Assembly: GCA_964588695.1 (NCBI GenBank)
Contig: CAZPQK010000001.1
Location: 62,001 to 126,000 of the forward strand
Reading direction: 5' to 3'
DNA length: 64,000 nt
Source of the DNA: CAZPQK01 sp964588695
Lineage (GTDB): Bacteria; Krumholzibacteriota; Krumholzibacteriia; WVZY01; JAKEHA01
Shown: piece after piece, positions 8,231 to 15,910 of the stretch
Layout: every line of letters starts with the position of its first letter
Numbering within the stretch: position 1 is the first letter of the stretch
Translations under genes and position numbers: made by a program
Notes under the pieces: model-generated
What the model was told of the DNA's origin: nothing
The model's database searches: none
What the model saw: only the letters and a program-made list of their open reading frames with translations

Positions 8231-9631
8231 ATGCGGTGGCTATGGTGTGTGGCGGCGCTACTGACCTGGGCCGGGGTTCCTGCATGGGGTCAGGAAGGCG
8301 TCATCGACATGGAACGGTCGCTAGAGGAGAACATCCTGCGGCTGGAAGAGCGGGTGAACCACGCCAAGGACGCCTCCATCGACAGACAACGGACGCTTTT
8401 GTTCTGGCTTGCAGAGCTCTACGAGCAAGCCGGTAATGACGACGGTGTCGACGACTGCTACCGGCTGGTCATTGCCTACTTTCCCGGCGACATTATCGCG
8501 CTGAACCGCTATGGCCGCTATTTGTCCGACGCCGGCCGCGCCAGCGAAGCCGACTCGGTACTGGGACTAGCCGTCGAGTACGGGCGAATCCACGATATTC
8601 GGGGGTTGCACCGAGGCCAAACGCACCTGTTGTTGGCGACAAACGCCGAAGACGTCGACAAAGCCGCGTGGCATGCGCGCACCGCGCTGACCTACCTGCC
8701 GCGACATCAGGCGGGGCCAGCGCATCGCGCGTTGGCGAACGCGTTTAACGCGCGGGGTGAATTCGATGAGGCCATCAACGCATACCTGCACGTTGTCGGA
8801 GTCGAGCAAGCGCTAACCGACGAAGACCTCAACGGGCTTAGAATTGCCATGGCTCGCTCGGGGCGCTTCAACGATGGCGATGCTACCGCGTCTACCGACG
8901 CGCTAATTACCGAAGCGCGCACGGCAGCTCGGTCACAACGTATGGAGATTGCCGCGGCCAACGGCGGTTCCATCGTCGACATTCGCTCCGACGACGTATC
9001 GCTGGAAGGCACCTATTACCCCGGAAGCAAAGATGTGGCGGTGCTGTTTGTTGCGGATTGGGAAGGCTTCAGGAATGACTACGAAGCGGTGGCGCAGTTG
9101 GTCGCGATCGACGGCGCACACGCATTAACCGTTGACCTGCGCGGCCATGGGGATAGTCGTAGCGATTCGCTCCGAGCAGGGCTTGTTTTTTCGCCCGAAC
9201 AAAAAGACCGTCTGCCCAACGACATCGGAAACGCCGTGGCCTACTTAAGCCGGCGAAGTGGACTGGATTCGCGTGCGATTCACGTAGTCGCAGCCGGACA
9301 AGCTTCACGATGGGTGGAGTTGGCGATGCATCGCTTCGCCATTCGTTGCGCAACCAGTTACCTGTCGCCCCGGTTCGAAACCGAAGTCTCCGTCGACTAC
9401 CAACGCGACCTGATTACGGCGCTACAGTTTCGCCACGCGCCCAACGCTACGGCTTATTACGCCCGCGATGACATGCAAACCTTAGCCGCCATCAAGCAAG
9501 TACAACGACTGATCGGCGGCGAATCGTTTACCCCGCATCGCGTCAGCGGCCAGGGCTTCGGCACCGAGTTGATTCGAGCCAACCCGGGCTTCCTCGCCAA
9601 CCTGGTTGAGAGGCTATCAACCCGCCCTTGA
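8231..9631 (+). CDS. Secreted TPR protein with an alpha/beta-hydrolase-like C-terminal domain lacking the nucleophile
   Basis: Signal peptide (MRWLWCVAALLTWAGVPAWG), then TPR-like helical repeats over about residues 40-210, then an alpha/beta-hydrolase-like domain over about residues 230-466. The hydrolase part shows the VDLRGHGDS motif typical of the fold. At the nucleophile elbow, where family members have G-x-S-x-G, it reads AGQAS, so the Ser nucleophile appears to be Gln. I infer a non-catalytic periplasmic scaffold or binding protein. It starts two bases after the HD-domain gene and is probably translationally coupled to it. Confidence 0.6.
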   Translation: MRWLWCVAALLTWAGVPAWGQEGVIDMERSLEENILRLEERVNHAKDASIDRQRTLLFWLAELYEQAGNDDGVDDCYRLVIAYFPGDIIALNRYGRYLSDAGRASEADSVLGLAVEYGRIHDIRGLHRGQTHLLLATNAEDVDKAAWHARTALTYLPRHQAGPAHRALANAFNARGEFDEAINAYLHVVGVEQALTDEDLNGLRIAMARSGRFNDGDATASTDALITEARTAARSQRMEIAAANGGSIVDIRSDDVSLEGTYYPGSKDVAVLFVADWEGFRNDYEAVAQLVAIDGAHALTVDLRGHGDSRSDSLRAGLVFSPEQKDRLPNDIGNAVAYLSRRSGLDSRAIHVVAAGQASRWVELAMHRFAIRCATSYLSPRFETEVSVDYQRDLITALQFRHAPNATAYYARDDMQTLAAIKQVQRLIGGESFTPHRVSGQGFGTELIRANPGFLANLVERLSTRP

Positions 9632-9688
9632 CGCTTGCAAATTGGCCGCATGAACCGCGGGTGCAGATTTAGCCAATTGCACGCGTAT

Positions 9689-9719
9689 ATGTAACCGATT
9701 ACATAACAACATGTTACAT
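9689..9719. promoter_or_regulatory. ATGTAA/TTACAT inverted and direct half-sites
   Basis: A perfect inverted repeat ATGTAA-4 nt-TTACAT (9689-9704) is followed by a third TTACAT (9714-9719) that overlaps the palindrome AACATGTT (9708-9715). It lies 50-80 bp upstream of the TPR/DUF4388 gene in otherwise GC-rich sequence. The arrangement suggests an operator for a dimeric regulator, or the AT-rich core of a promoter; the regulator is unknown. Confidence 0.4.
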
Positions 9720-9768
9720 TGCTCCCCAGCGTACCTCAACTGGTATGATTGTTGCAAATTCGGGTGCA

Positions 9769-11082
9769 ATGATGACTCGAACGATCGCAAAACTCCTCGT
9801 ATTTGCGTGGGCATTCAGCTACGTCTTGCTGCCCACGCCGCCGGTTTTTGCCCAGGGGGCGGAACTGTCCGACTCGGACGTGTGGCAGCAGGCTCGAACC
9901 GCATTCAGCGAAGACCGCCTGGATGATGCGATTGACTCGTATCAGCAACTCCTGGTGCGCGACACCGAAAACGTCCAGGCGATGATCGAGCTGGCCAACG
10001 TTTACGAACGTTCCGGCCGGTTGGAATATGCGCGGGGACTTTTGATTCGCGCGGTTAAGGTTGCGCCCGGCAACGATCAGATTTCTGCCCGCCTCGAACA
10101 GGTAAACCGAATGCTGTTGATTTCGTTGGAAGACGAAGTCTTGCATATGATGGAGGCCAAAGACTTTGAGGGCGCGTTGCCCAAGCTGTCTCTGCTCTCC
10201 ACACTCGACGAGTCTAACCCCGAGTACCACTTTCAACGCGCGGTTTGCTACGAGTCGCTACGCAAGTACACCGCGGGGGTAAAGGCAATCGACGAAGCGA
10301 TCGTCATCGAAAACTCCGAACAATTCACCGAGGTTCGCAACCGCTTGCGCTCGGCTGCTGCCGCCCAGCGTCAGCAGGATCGCATTTCGAAGATCCAACG
10401 GCTTGCCAACTCGACCGACGCGTCCGATCGCGCCGAAGCCGAACAACTACTGCAAGAGACGCTCGGCAAGACCCCGGACGACGAATGGGCGGCCGCCGAA
10501 CTTAAGCGACTGCAAACTATGCGCGCAGACACCGCTGCAACAGACACCACCAACGCCGGGTGGGCTGGAACTTCGATCGGGTGGGTCAAGGCCGCCCCGC
10601 AAAACGTAGGTGCATTCTTTTCGTCGTGGTGGTGGCTGTTTGCACTGCTGGGCGTTGTGGCGCTGGTGTTTCGTTCGCCGTTGGCTAAAGCGTTGGCCCG
10701 CAAGTTCGCCCCGGTCCCGACCCTTTCCGGTCAACTCGAACACTTCGGCCTGCGCGAGATTATGCTGCTTCTAAACGCCGAGCCCCACACTGGTGTGTTG
10801 CATGTGCGGGCGAAGGGATGCACCGGACGCATCTACTTTGACGAGGGTGAAGCTTGTCATGCCCAGGTCGGCAAGCTGGCCGGACAAGACGCGGTGGAGC
10901 GTTTGGTCGACGCCGCCGAATCGGGAACCTTTGAGTTCATCGACGGTCCAATGTCGATTCAGCAAACCATCGACACGCCGCTGAGTATGATGCTAATGGA
11001 ACATGCCGCCGCCAGCCAGCCCAGCACCGATGGTCGGCCCAAGTCTCAATTCCGCGAATTGTTGGACAGCTCGACCCGCTAG
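9769..11082 (+). CDS. TPR protein with C-terminal DUF4388 domain
   Basis: Signal peptide or signal anchor (MMTRTIAKLLVFAWAFSYVLL then a VFAQG cleavage-like site), TPR-like repeats over about residues 25-190, one transmembrane helix around residue 290 (WWWLFALLGVVALVF), and a final domain starting LSGQLEHFGLREIMLLL. That segment, with RIYFDEGEACHAQ, matches DUF4388 (PatA-N-like), found in delta-proteobacterial and FCB signalling proteins. The topology places TPRs outside and DUF4388 inside the cell, as in a sensor. An in-frame ATG at 9745 is the alternative start. It converges with the receiver-kinase gene, 6 bp apart. Confidence 0.7.
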   Translation: MMTRTIAKLLVFAWAFSYVLLPTPPVFAQGAELSDSDVWQQARTAFSEDRLDDAIDSYQQLLVRDTENVQAMIELANVYERSGRLEYARGLLIRAVKVAPGNDQISARLEQVNRMLLISLEDEVLHMMEAKDFEGALPKLSLLSTLDESNPEYHFQRAVCYESLRKYTAGVKAIDEAIVIENSEQFTEVRNRLRSAAAAQRQQDRISKIQRLANSTDASDRAEAEQLLQETLGKTPDDEWAAAELKRLQTMRADTAATDTTNAGWAGTSIGWVKAAPQNVGAFFSSWWWLFALLGVVALVFRSPLAKALARKFAPVPTLSGQLEHFGLREIMLLLNAEPHTGVLHVRAKGCTGRIYFDEGEACHAQVGKLAGQDAVERLVDAAESGTFEFIDGPMSIQQTIDTPLSMMLMEHAAASQPSTDGRPKSQFRELLDSSTR

Positions 11083-11088
11083 CTCTCG

Positions 11089-12522
11089 CTAAACGATTTC
11101 CAAGTGCCTGACGATTTGATTGATCTCGCGATCATCAGGAATGATCGTGTGCGGTCGCGACACGAAAAGTTCGTTGTCGACGACGACTTCGCCAACCCGA
11201 GACAAATGCGAACGAATGTGTTCGAGTTCGTGCTCGGATCGATCAACCAGGGCAACGTAGAACGCCCCCGGGTGTCGTCCCCGAACCAACGAGTCTCCAA
11301 GGGTCAGAAAGCCTCTACACTCTCCCACGAAGCGCTCTAAAGTTTCGCCGTGGAGCCCGCGCCCCTGCTCATCGGTCTCGAACTCGCAGCGAACGAAGGA
11401 TAGCGCCTGTTGGTTTAGCTGGGTGGCTTTCCGAAGCGTCCGTACCGGATTAAGGAAGTCTTTGTTTCGATCGAACCGCGGTTCGACGGGAAGGGTGATC
11501 TCAACGCGCTTCTCTTCGGGCGACTTAATCATGCGCATATCGCCACCAATTTGGGTAAGCATCGCGCGGTAGGCTCGGCGCTCGAAGTCGTGGACGTTGA
11601 CATCCGGGGCTTCGCCGGACTTGCCGGTATTGCCAAGGTTGACCGAGATCGTAATCTGACACGACGTCTGAAACCGGCCCCACTCCACGTTCAGACTACG
11701 CTCGGCACGCGGCGGTCCTGCAAACAGGACGCATCCGATCAGGGTGCGCAGAAGGTCGGGGTCGGTAAAGGCAAACACCGGTCGCCCCTTCGAACGATAG
11801 GCGTCTGAAGGTGTGACCAGTACCGAGTCGCGGTAAGTCTCTTCGCGAAAAACGCGGACCGGTAACGACGAGACCAACTCGTCAAGGTCGACAAATCGAC
11901 GAGACACCTTGGCATCGCCCATGACCATTTGCAGCATGTCCAATTGATTCTCGACCAGAGTAACAATGCGGTCGATGTTGCGCCGGCTGATGTCGGCGAG
12001 ACCGCGCTGCGGCTGGGTCATCATGCCGTCGAGCTGCGAGAACAATCCATCCATCGCTAGCTTCATCGCGGTTAACGGCGTGCGTAGTTGGTGAGACAGG
12101 TCGGTAATGAACTCCAGCCGTAGAGACTCGAGGTTTTCGACCATCGATTCGGCGGGAACTGTATACAAGTCGGCTCGAATCGCCTGAAACAGCGCACCCA
12201 AGTCGGTAAACGGTTTGGGAAAGAGATTAGAAATCCCCAGCGTCGCCATTCGATCGACAAACGCATCGTCGCGGGCATTTTCGCTGACGACATAAATCGG
12301 ACACGACACGCCGCTCTTGCGCAGTTGCACAATGGCGCGGTCACTGTCGACGCCGAGTGTGTCGGTGTCGACGATTAACAGGTCTGGCGTAATTGCCGAA
12401 AGTCGCTTGGGTGCTTCGTCCAGACTCTCCAGGCAATCGACCTGGTAGTCCTGGCGCGCGAGCGAACTGGACAGCAGTTCGCACAGCAAGCGATTGGGTT
12501 CGAGTATTGCGATTCGACTCAT
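11089..12522 (-). CDS. Receiver-HisKA protein with decayed ATP-binding domain
   Basis: An N-terminal response-regulator receiver (residues 1-115; phosphoacceptor Asp in LLIVDTD, conserved Lys in FPKPF) is followed by a dimerisation/phosphoacceptor helix (DLSHQLRTPLTAMK, His present). The following region aligns in order with a HATPase domain, but the N-box Asn and the DxGxG and GxGL glycine boxes are not visible; the terminal ITLPV strand remains. The last 130 residues are unrecognised. It may act as a phosphotransfer or dimerisation protein rather than an autokinase. ATG start with GGAG about six bases upstream. No cognate partner is adjacent. Confidence 0.7.
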   Translation of the reverse strand: MSRIAILEPNRLLCELLSSSLARQDYQVDCLESLDEAPKRLSAITPDLLIVDTDTLGVDSDRAIVQLRKSGVSCPIYVVSENARDDAFVDRMATLGISNLFPKPFTDLGALFQAIRADLYTVPAESMVENLESLRLEFITDLSHQLRTPLTAMKLAMDGLFSQLDGMMTQPQRGLADISRRNIDRIVTLVENQLDMLQMVMGDAKVSRRFVDLDELVSSLPVRVFREETYRDSVLVTPSDAYRSKGRPVFAFTDPDLLRTLIGCVLFAGPPRAERSLNVEWGRFQTSCQITISVNLGNTGKSGEAPDVNVHDFERRAYRAMLTQIGGDMRMIKSPEEKRVEITLPVEPRFDRNKDFLNPVRTLRKATQLNQQALSFVRCEFETDEQGRGLHGETLERFVGECRGFLTLGDSLVRGRHPGAFYVALVDRSEHELEHIRSHLSRVGEVVVDNELFVSRPHTIIPDDREINQIVRHLEIV

Positions 12523-12799
12523 GGTGACTCCGGGCCGTCAGGCGGCCGCCGATGTGTTTTCGATTAGCTGCTAAGCCATGAGGTTGTTTCCGGGCGGGGA
12601 GAATCGCAATGGCCATGCCAAGGCTAAGTGATGGAATACAAGGCATTTAGGGGAATCCTGGGGATCCCTTAAGGGTTATCCTGGGACAACCCCGGGGGCA
12701 ACACGGAATGGCGAGGAAGGTCGGGGTGAGATCGTCGCAGAGCCAACACGGCGGCAACGGTACGGCAATGTGCGACCCCAGAGCCCCGCTTGCAACGGC
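12523..12799. other. Intergenic, promoter region of the receiver-kinase gene
   Basis: 277 bp without a convincing gene. Short palindromes GGGATCCC and CCCTTAAGGG lie around 12661-12674, followed by a CCCCGGGG run. These may be part of transcription termination for the beta-barrel gene, which starts at 13615 and reads toward this region. No clear T-tract or promoter hexamers seen. Confidence 0.4.
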
Positions 12800-13615
12800 T
12801 CAATACACCACCCGAAAGCCGAGGTAAGCACCGAGATCCAACAGCCGCGCCGCGTCATCGCCGGCCTCGGCGATCGCGCCGACGGTCGCGGTGAGCAGGT
12901 CGCGTTGCCACCCGGCTTCGCCAAACAGAACGAATCGGTCGGCGTCACCACTGTAGGAATGAAACGTCCCGCCGCTTCGCAATACCAACGCCTGCGGCAC
13001 GGTGGTGCCGTCTGGGCGACGACCTGCCGACGCCAACCGCACGTTCACGCCCAACCCTGCGTCGAGTGACACGTGATTGTCGTTGGTGATCGCCGCGGGC
13101 AACCCTTCAAACTGCCGCCACACTCGGGTGGCCGACGCGCCCAGCCAGTACATCGTCGCGCCAAGCGTGTCGGTAGCCGCCAGCCCCAGCGTCAGATCGA
13201 TCGACTTGGAGGAGAACGGGAACAGCCGGTCGTTACCCGTTCCCACCGCACTCGCGATATATCCGGCGACTTCGCTACTTTTTCCACCGACGATCGAAAA
13301 CCGGAGCGCGGCACGCGTGTCGCCCGCCCCACTGTTTACACCGTCGGCGCCCGCGATGGACACAAACGGCTGTTCGATACCAACCGCGACGCGGTCGCGT
13401 ACCGGAAACCATCCGCCGACGACAAACAGATTGGCATCAAGCGCATCTCTGTTTGTGGAAATGATTTTTGCGGAGAAGCTGGGGCGAGGATGGCCAAAGA
13501 AAAGACCCGCCCTAAAGGACGGGTCCTGAAACACTCCTGCCGAGTATGTCACCGTGGGGACGGTCGCCAGCGTCGCCAACGCGACCCAGACGCATCGCCA
13601 CAGCTTCATCGGCAC
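12800..13615 (-). CDS. Predicted outer-membrane beta-barrel protein
   Basis: 271 residues with an N-terminal signal peptide (KLWRCVWVALATLATVPTVTYSA) and a body of alternating short amphipathic strands (for example RAALRFSIVGG, VSLDAGLGVNVRLA, LLDLGAYLGFRVVY). It ends in an aromatic residue preceded by alternating hydrophobics, as outer-membrane barrels do for BAM recognition. No family was recognised. It follows two small zinc-ribbon genes with a 9-bp gap and is probably the last gene of that operon. GTG at 13615 or ATG at 13609 may be the start. Confidence 0.55.
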   Translation of the reverse strand: MPMKLWRCVWVALATLATVPTVTYSAGVFQDPSFRAGLFFGHPRPSFSAKIISTNRDALDANLFVVGGWFPVRDRVAVGIEQPFVSIAGADGVNSGAGDTRAALRFSIVGGKSSEVAGYIASAVGTGNDRLFPFSSKSIDLTLGLAATDTLGATMYWLGASATRVWRQFEGLPAAITNDNHVSLDAGLGVNVRLASAGRRPDGTTVPQALVLRSGGTFHSYSGDADRFVLFGEAGWQRDLLTATVGAIAEAGDDAARLLDLGAYLGFRVVY

Positions 13616-13624
13616 GGATATTCC

Positions 13625-14029
13625 CTACTGTACGCCTTCGAGTAGTTGTACCTTTCCCTGGCGAACGAACTGCACCCAAATCGTGCGACGATTCCCGGGT
13701 AGCGATTCCTTCGACAAGATCTTTCCGTAGTCGTTCCAGGAGCGGTGATGAATGATGTCACCGATCTCGAAAAGACTAGCTTCGGAATACTCCTTGGCAT
13801 TTTCAACGTCTAGGTCTTCTAGCGCCAGGCTCTGTCCGGCTTCATCGCCGTCTTCCTTGAGTTCGCCATCCTCTTCGGGCATGTACGGCAAGAACCCCTG
13901 GCAACCCGGGCACTTCAACCACAGAACGCTCTCTTTGCTCCCCTGCTTGATGACTTCCATTTCGAACTCATCTTTGCAGACCGAGCAGTACTGCCGAATT
14001 GTGTTAGTGTCTGAACTCACGCCTTGCAT
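13625..14029 (-). CDS. Zinc-ribbon protein with CarD/SH3-like C-terminus
   Basis: 134 residues. Two CxxC knuckles (CSVCKDE at about residue 15 and CPGC at about residue 40) form a zinc ribbon. An acidic linker (EEDGELKEDGDEAG) leads to a small all-beta domain beginning FEIGDIIHHRSWNDYGKI. That opening resembles the segment seen in CarD-type and other small SH3-like regulators where a GDxVxHxxxGxGxV pattern occurs. Likely a nucleic-acid or RNA-polymerase-associated protein, but this is inference. It sits between a 61-residue zinc-finger protein and the beta-barrel gene with short gaps. Confidence 0.55.
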   Translation of the reverse strand: MQGVSSDTNTIRQYCSVCKDEFEMEVIKQGSKESVLWLKCPGCQGFLPYMPEEDGELKEDGDEAGQSLALEDLDVENAKEYSEASLFEIGDIIHHRSWNDYGKILSKESLPGNRRTIWVQFVRQGKVQLLEGVQ

Positions 14030-14044
14030 AACCTCATCCTCGCG

Positions 14045-14230
14045 CTACGAGAAGTTGTTGCGACAGCAATCGTCGGCTTCTTCTCGTGTATTGTAACGCA
14101 TCCCGCACAGTCCACAATCGTGATCCCCATCCACACGTCCCTCTTTCTCCGCCCTCTTTAGCAACTGAACGTACTTCACATACTCTTTGTCGCGTACCAG
14201 GAGTACGCCTTTGTCTTCCTGCTTTTCCAT
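14045..14230 (-). CDS. Small zinc-finger protein
   Basis: 61 residues; C-terminal half carries CGLCGMRYNTREEADDCC, a treble-clef or C2-C2-like metal site formed by CxxC and a CC pair; the N-terminal half is charged and helical. The start is supported by AGGAG about six bases before the ATG. It is the first gene of a three-gene minus-strand run with the zinc-ribbon and beta-barrel genes. No named family recognised; the size and Cys spacing suggest a DNA/RNA-binding accessory protein. Confidence 0.6.
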   Translation of the reverse strand: MEKQEDKGVLLVRDKEYVKYVQLLKRAEKEGRVDGDHDCGLCGMRYNTREEADDCCRNNFS

Positions 14231-14681
14231 CCGATCTCCTTACTAGCTGATGGTTACGTTGGAATCCGTAACTTCAATAAAAGAGTTGGGATACACAGGA
14301 TGCTGTGCATTGACGTTGTTACTACACAATATCTTGGGGCGAAACGTAGACGATGCGTAACCCGCCGTCAAGACATATTTGACGGGTCAGCCCAAAAATG
14401 CGGGGAAAAGATGCGGCAACATCGAGATCAAGATAGAGTCGGTAGAAAATTTCGGCAAGCACTAATGCGCGCGCGACACAAAAAATGAAAACTTTTTTTT
14501 TCGGCGCAAAGTAAGTTTACGATGCAAAGCGAACACGACCGAGGTGTTGTGCATAACGCGCGAAACTTGGGGAGAAGTTTCACAAAGTGGTGAAAAACTT
14601 ACCAACAGTCACGGTGGCTAGAAAATGCACACCCGGTTTGGGCTGCGGGTATGCGACGAACCGGGTATAGACCATGCAACG
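14231..14681. other. 451-bp intergenic region without a convincing gene
   Basis: The stretch is more AT-rich than its surroundings and contains an eight-T run near 14490. A hairpin CCGTCAA / TTGACGG at 14365-14385 with a 7-base loop is the only strong structure seen. It separates two minus-strand transcription units: the end of the beta-propeller gene and the start of the zinc-finger operon, so it should contain that operon's promoter. The open frame at 14300-14488 on the plus strand has no family resemblance. Confidence 0.4.
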
Positions 14682-15833
14682 TTAGAGTTTCTCGCCGGCC
14701 CCGCGAATCGAAACTTGATCGGCAACAAGCCTTTTGCAAACCACAACAACTTCGTCTTCGCCAACGCCATAAGTGTCCTCGAACGATTGCGCGCCGGCAA
14801 GATGCCCCGTGTTCGTAACAACGTAAATGTATTCACTAGTGAGATGAAACGAATCGCGCCCATACGCAAACTCGCCGCGAACGACAGTACTGCCCTCTAG
14901 CCGCCCAAGACTATTAAACCTATCGAACTGCACAATAACGCCGGAGGACTGCCCGTGCTTGCCCGCCCCAGAAATGACCCGGACTCCGCCACCGGGATTT
15001 GCTTGGATCATCTGAATCGTTCGGTGGGTGTCACTAACCCGATAGTCGGATGGAAGCTTTCCTGCCGTTTTTTTGGCCTCCAGGACGGACAGGTGGGCTT
15101 GTGAGCGTTGGGTCGCAGCGACCTCCCGCCGGATCTCTGGCCCGAGACTCCCGTCTACGTTGACCGTCTCAATCAAAAATTGCTCCCAATCCATCGAGAT
15201 GTAGAACCGACCGTTTTCATCGAGGCTCCACACCGGAAAGGAGTCGTCCCTCTCACTGCTGGAGAGGTCTGCCAGGTTGGCGTCTTGAAAGTACGTCCAA
15301 CATACCTCCCCCTCCTCATCGGAATTGAGGCGCACAAACTTGGTTTCTAAGCCGACACTGGTTTCGGTCCTTTTGAACAATCCCAGATGAAATACGATGT
15401 GCGCCCCCGCCTGTGCTCCGCCGCTGAGAAACACATGACCACTACCGCGACCCGGAATACTCACATCGCTGCGCGCTATGCCGCTGGTCGCGATCCGTAC
15501 TGCCCTGGCTGGAGACTCCTGCAGTACCAGGAGGTCAGAACTCAGCCAAAGCAATTCACGCCCTCGTCGAAACTCTGCAGGGCCTTCGCCGGCGCGCCCA
15601 ATTGGCGCCAGCGGCGTGCCGTCGGGAGCAACCACGTGAATCGTATTCGCCTGTCCGTCGAGAATGAACGTGGTTCCGTTGCTATCACGCGTGATAGCAA
15701 CGACACTACCAAGAATCACATCGTCGCCCATTCCGATTCGCCACTCGTCGACGGTGTCGAGCCATTGCTCGGTCGTCGCCAACGCAGCACCGCTGGTAAG
15801 ACCCAGAGCGACCAGCACAACCAGAAGTCTCAT
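14682..15833 (-). CDS. Secreted six-bladed beta-propeller protein
   Basis: About 383 residues from the ATG at 15833 (GGAAGGAC upstream), which gives a clean signal peptide MRLLVVLVALGLTSGAALA. An earlier in-frame start exists but would prepend a non-signal sequence. The first blade reads TFILDGQANTIHVVAPDG followed by IGRAGEGPAEFRR. That is the GRxGxGPxEF signature of the 6-bladed beta-propeller (BF2112/DUF4934-like) proteins common in Bacteroidetes and relatives. Such proteins are periplasmic or surface binding modules. It is the last gene of the secreted-protein operon that begins at 20517, separated from the C25-like gene by a 77-bp gap with a strong hairpin. Confidence 0.75.
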   Translation of the reverse strand: MRLLVVLVALGLTSGAALATTEQWLDTVDEWRIGMGDDVILGSVVAITRDSNGTTFILDGQANTIHVVAPDGTPLAPIGRAGEGPAEFRRGRELLWLSSDLLVLQESPARAVRIATSGIARSDVSIPGRGSGHVFLSGGAQAGAHIVFHLGLFKRTETSVGLETKFVRLNSDEEGEVCWTYFQDANLADLSSSERDDSFPVWSLDENGRFYISMDWEQFLIETVNVDGSLGPEIRREVAATQRSQAHLSVLEAKKTAGKLPSDYRVSDTHRTIQMIQANPGGGVRVISGAGKHGQSSGVIVQFDRFNSLGRLEGSTVVRGEFAYGRDSFHLTSEYIYVVTNTGHLAGAQSFEDTYGVGEDEVVVVCKRLVADQVSIRGAGEKL

Positions 15834-15864
15834 AATGCCTGTCCTTCCAGGACGGGGTGGAACG

Positions 15865-15897
15865 GAGAGGGTGGCCACCAGTTGCAGCCACCCTCTC
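15865..15897 (-). terminator. 11-bp perfect stem between C25-like and beta-propeller genes
   Basis: GAGAGGGTGGC (15865-15875) pairs perfectly with GCCACCCTCTC (15887-15897). It lies just after the stop of the C25-like gene on the minus strand. There is no U-run after it, so it may be an attenuator or mRNA-end stabiliser lowering expression of the downstream beta-propeller gene rather than a full terminator. Confidence 0.45.
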
Positions 15898-15910
15898 TCG
15901 CTACGAACCA

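Noticed and set aside
14300..14488. 62-residue plus-strand frame in the intergenic region
   Set aside because: No ribosome site, Arg-rich random-looking composition, no motif.
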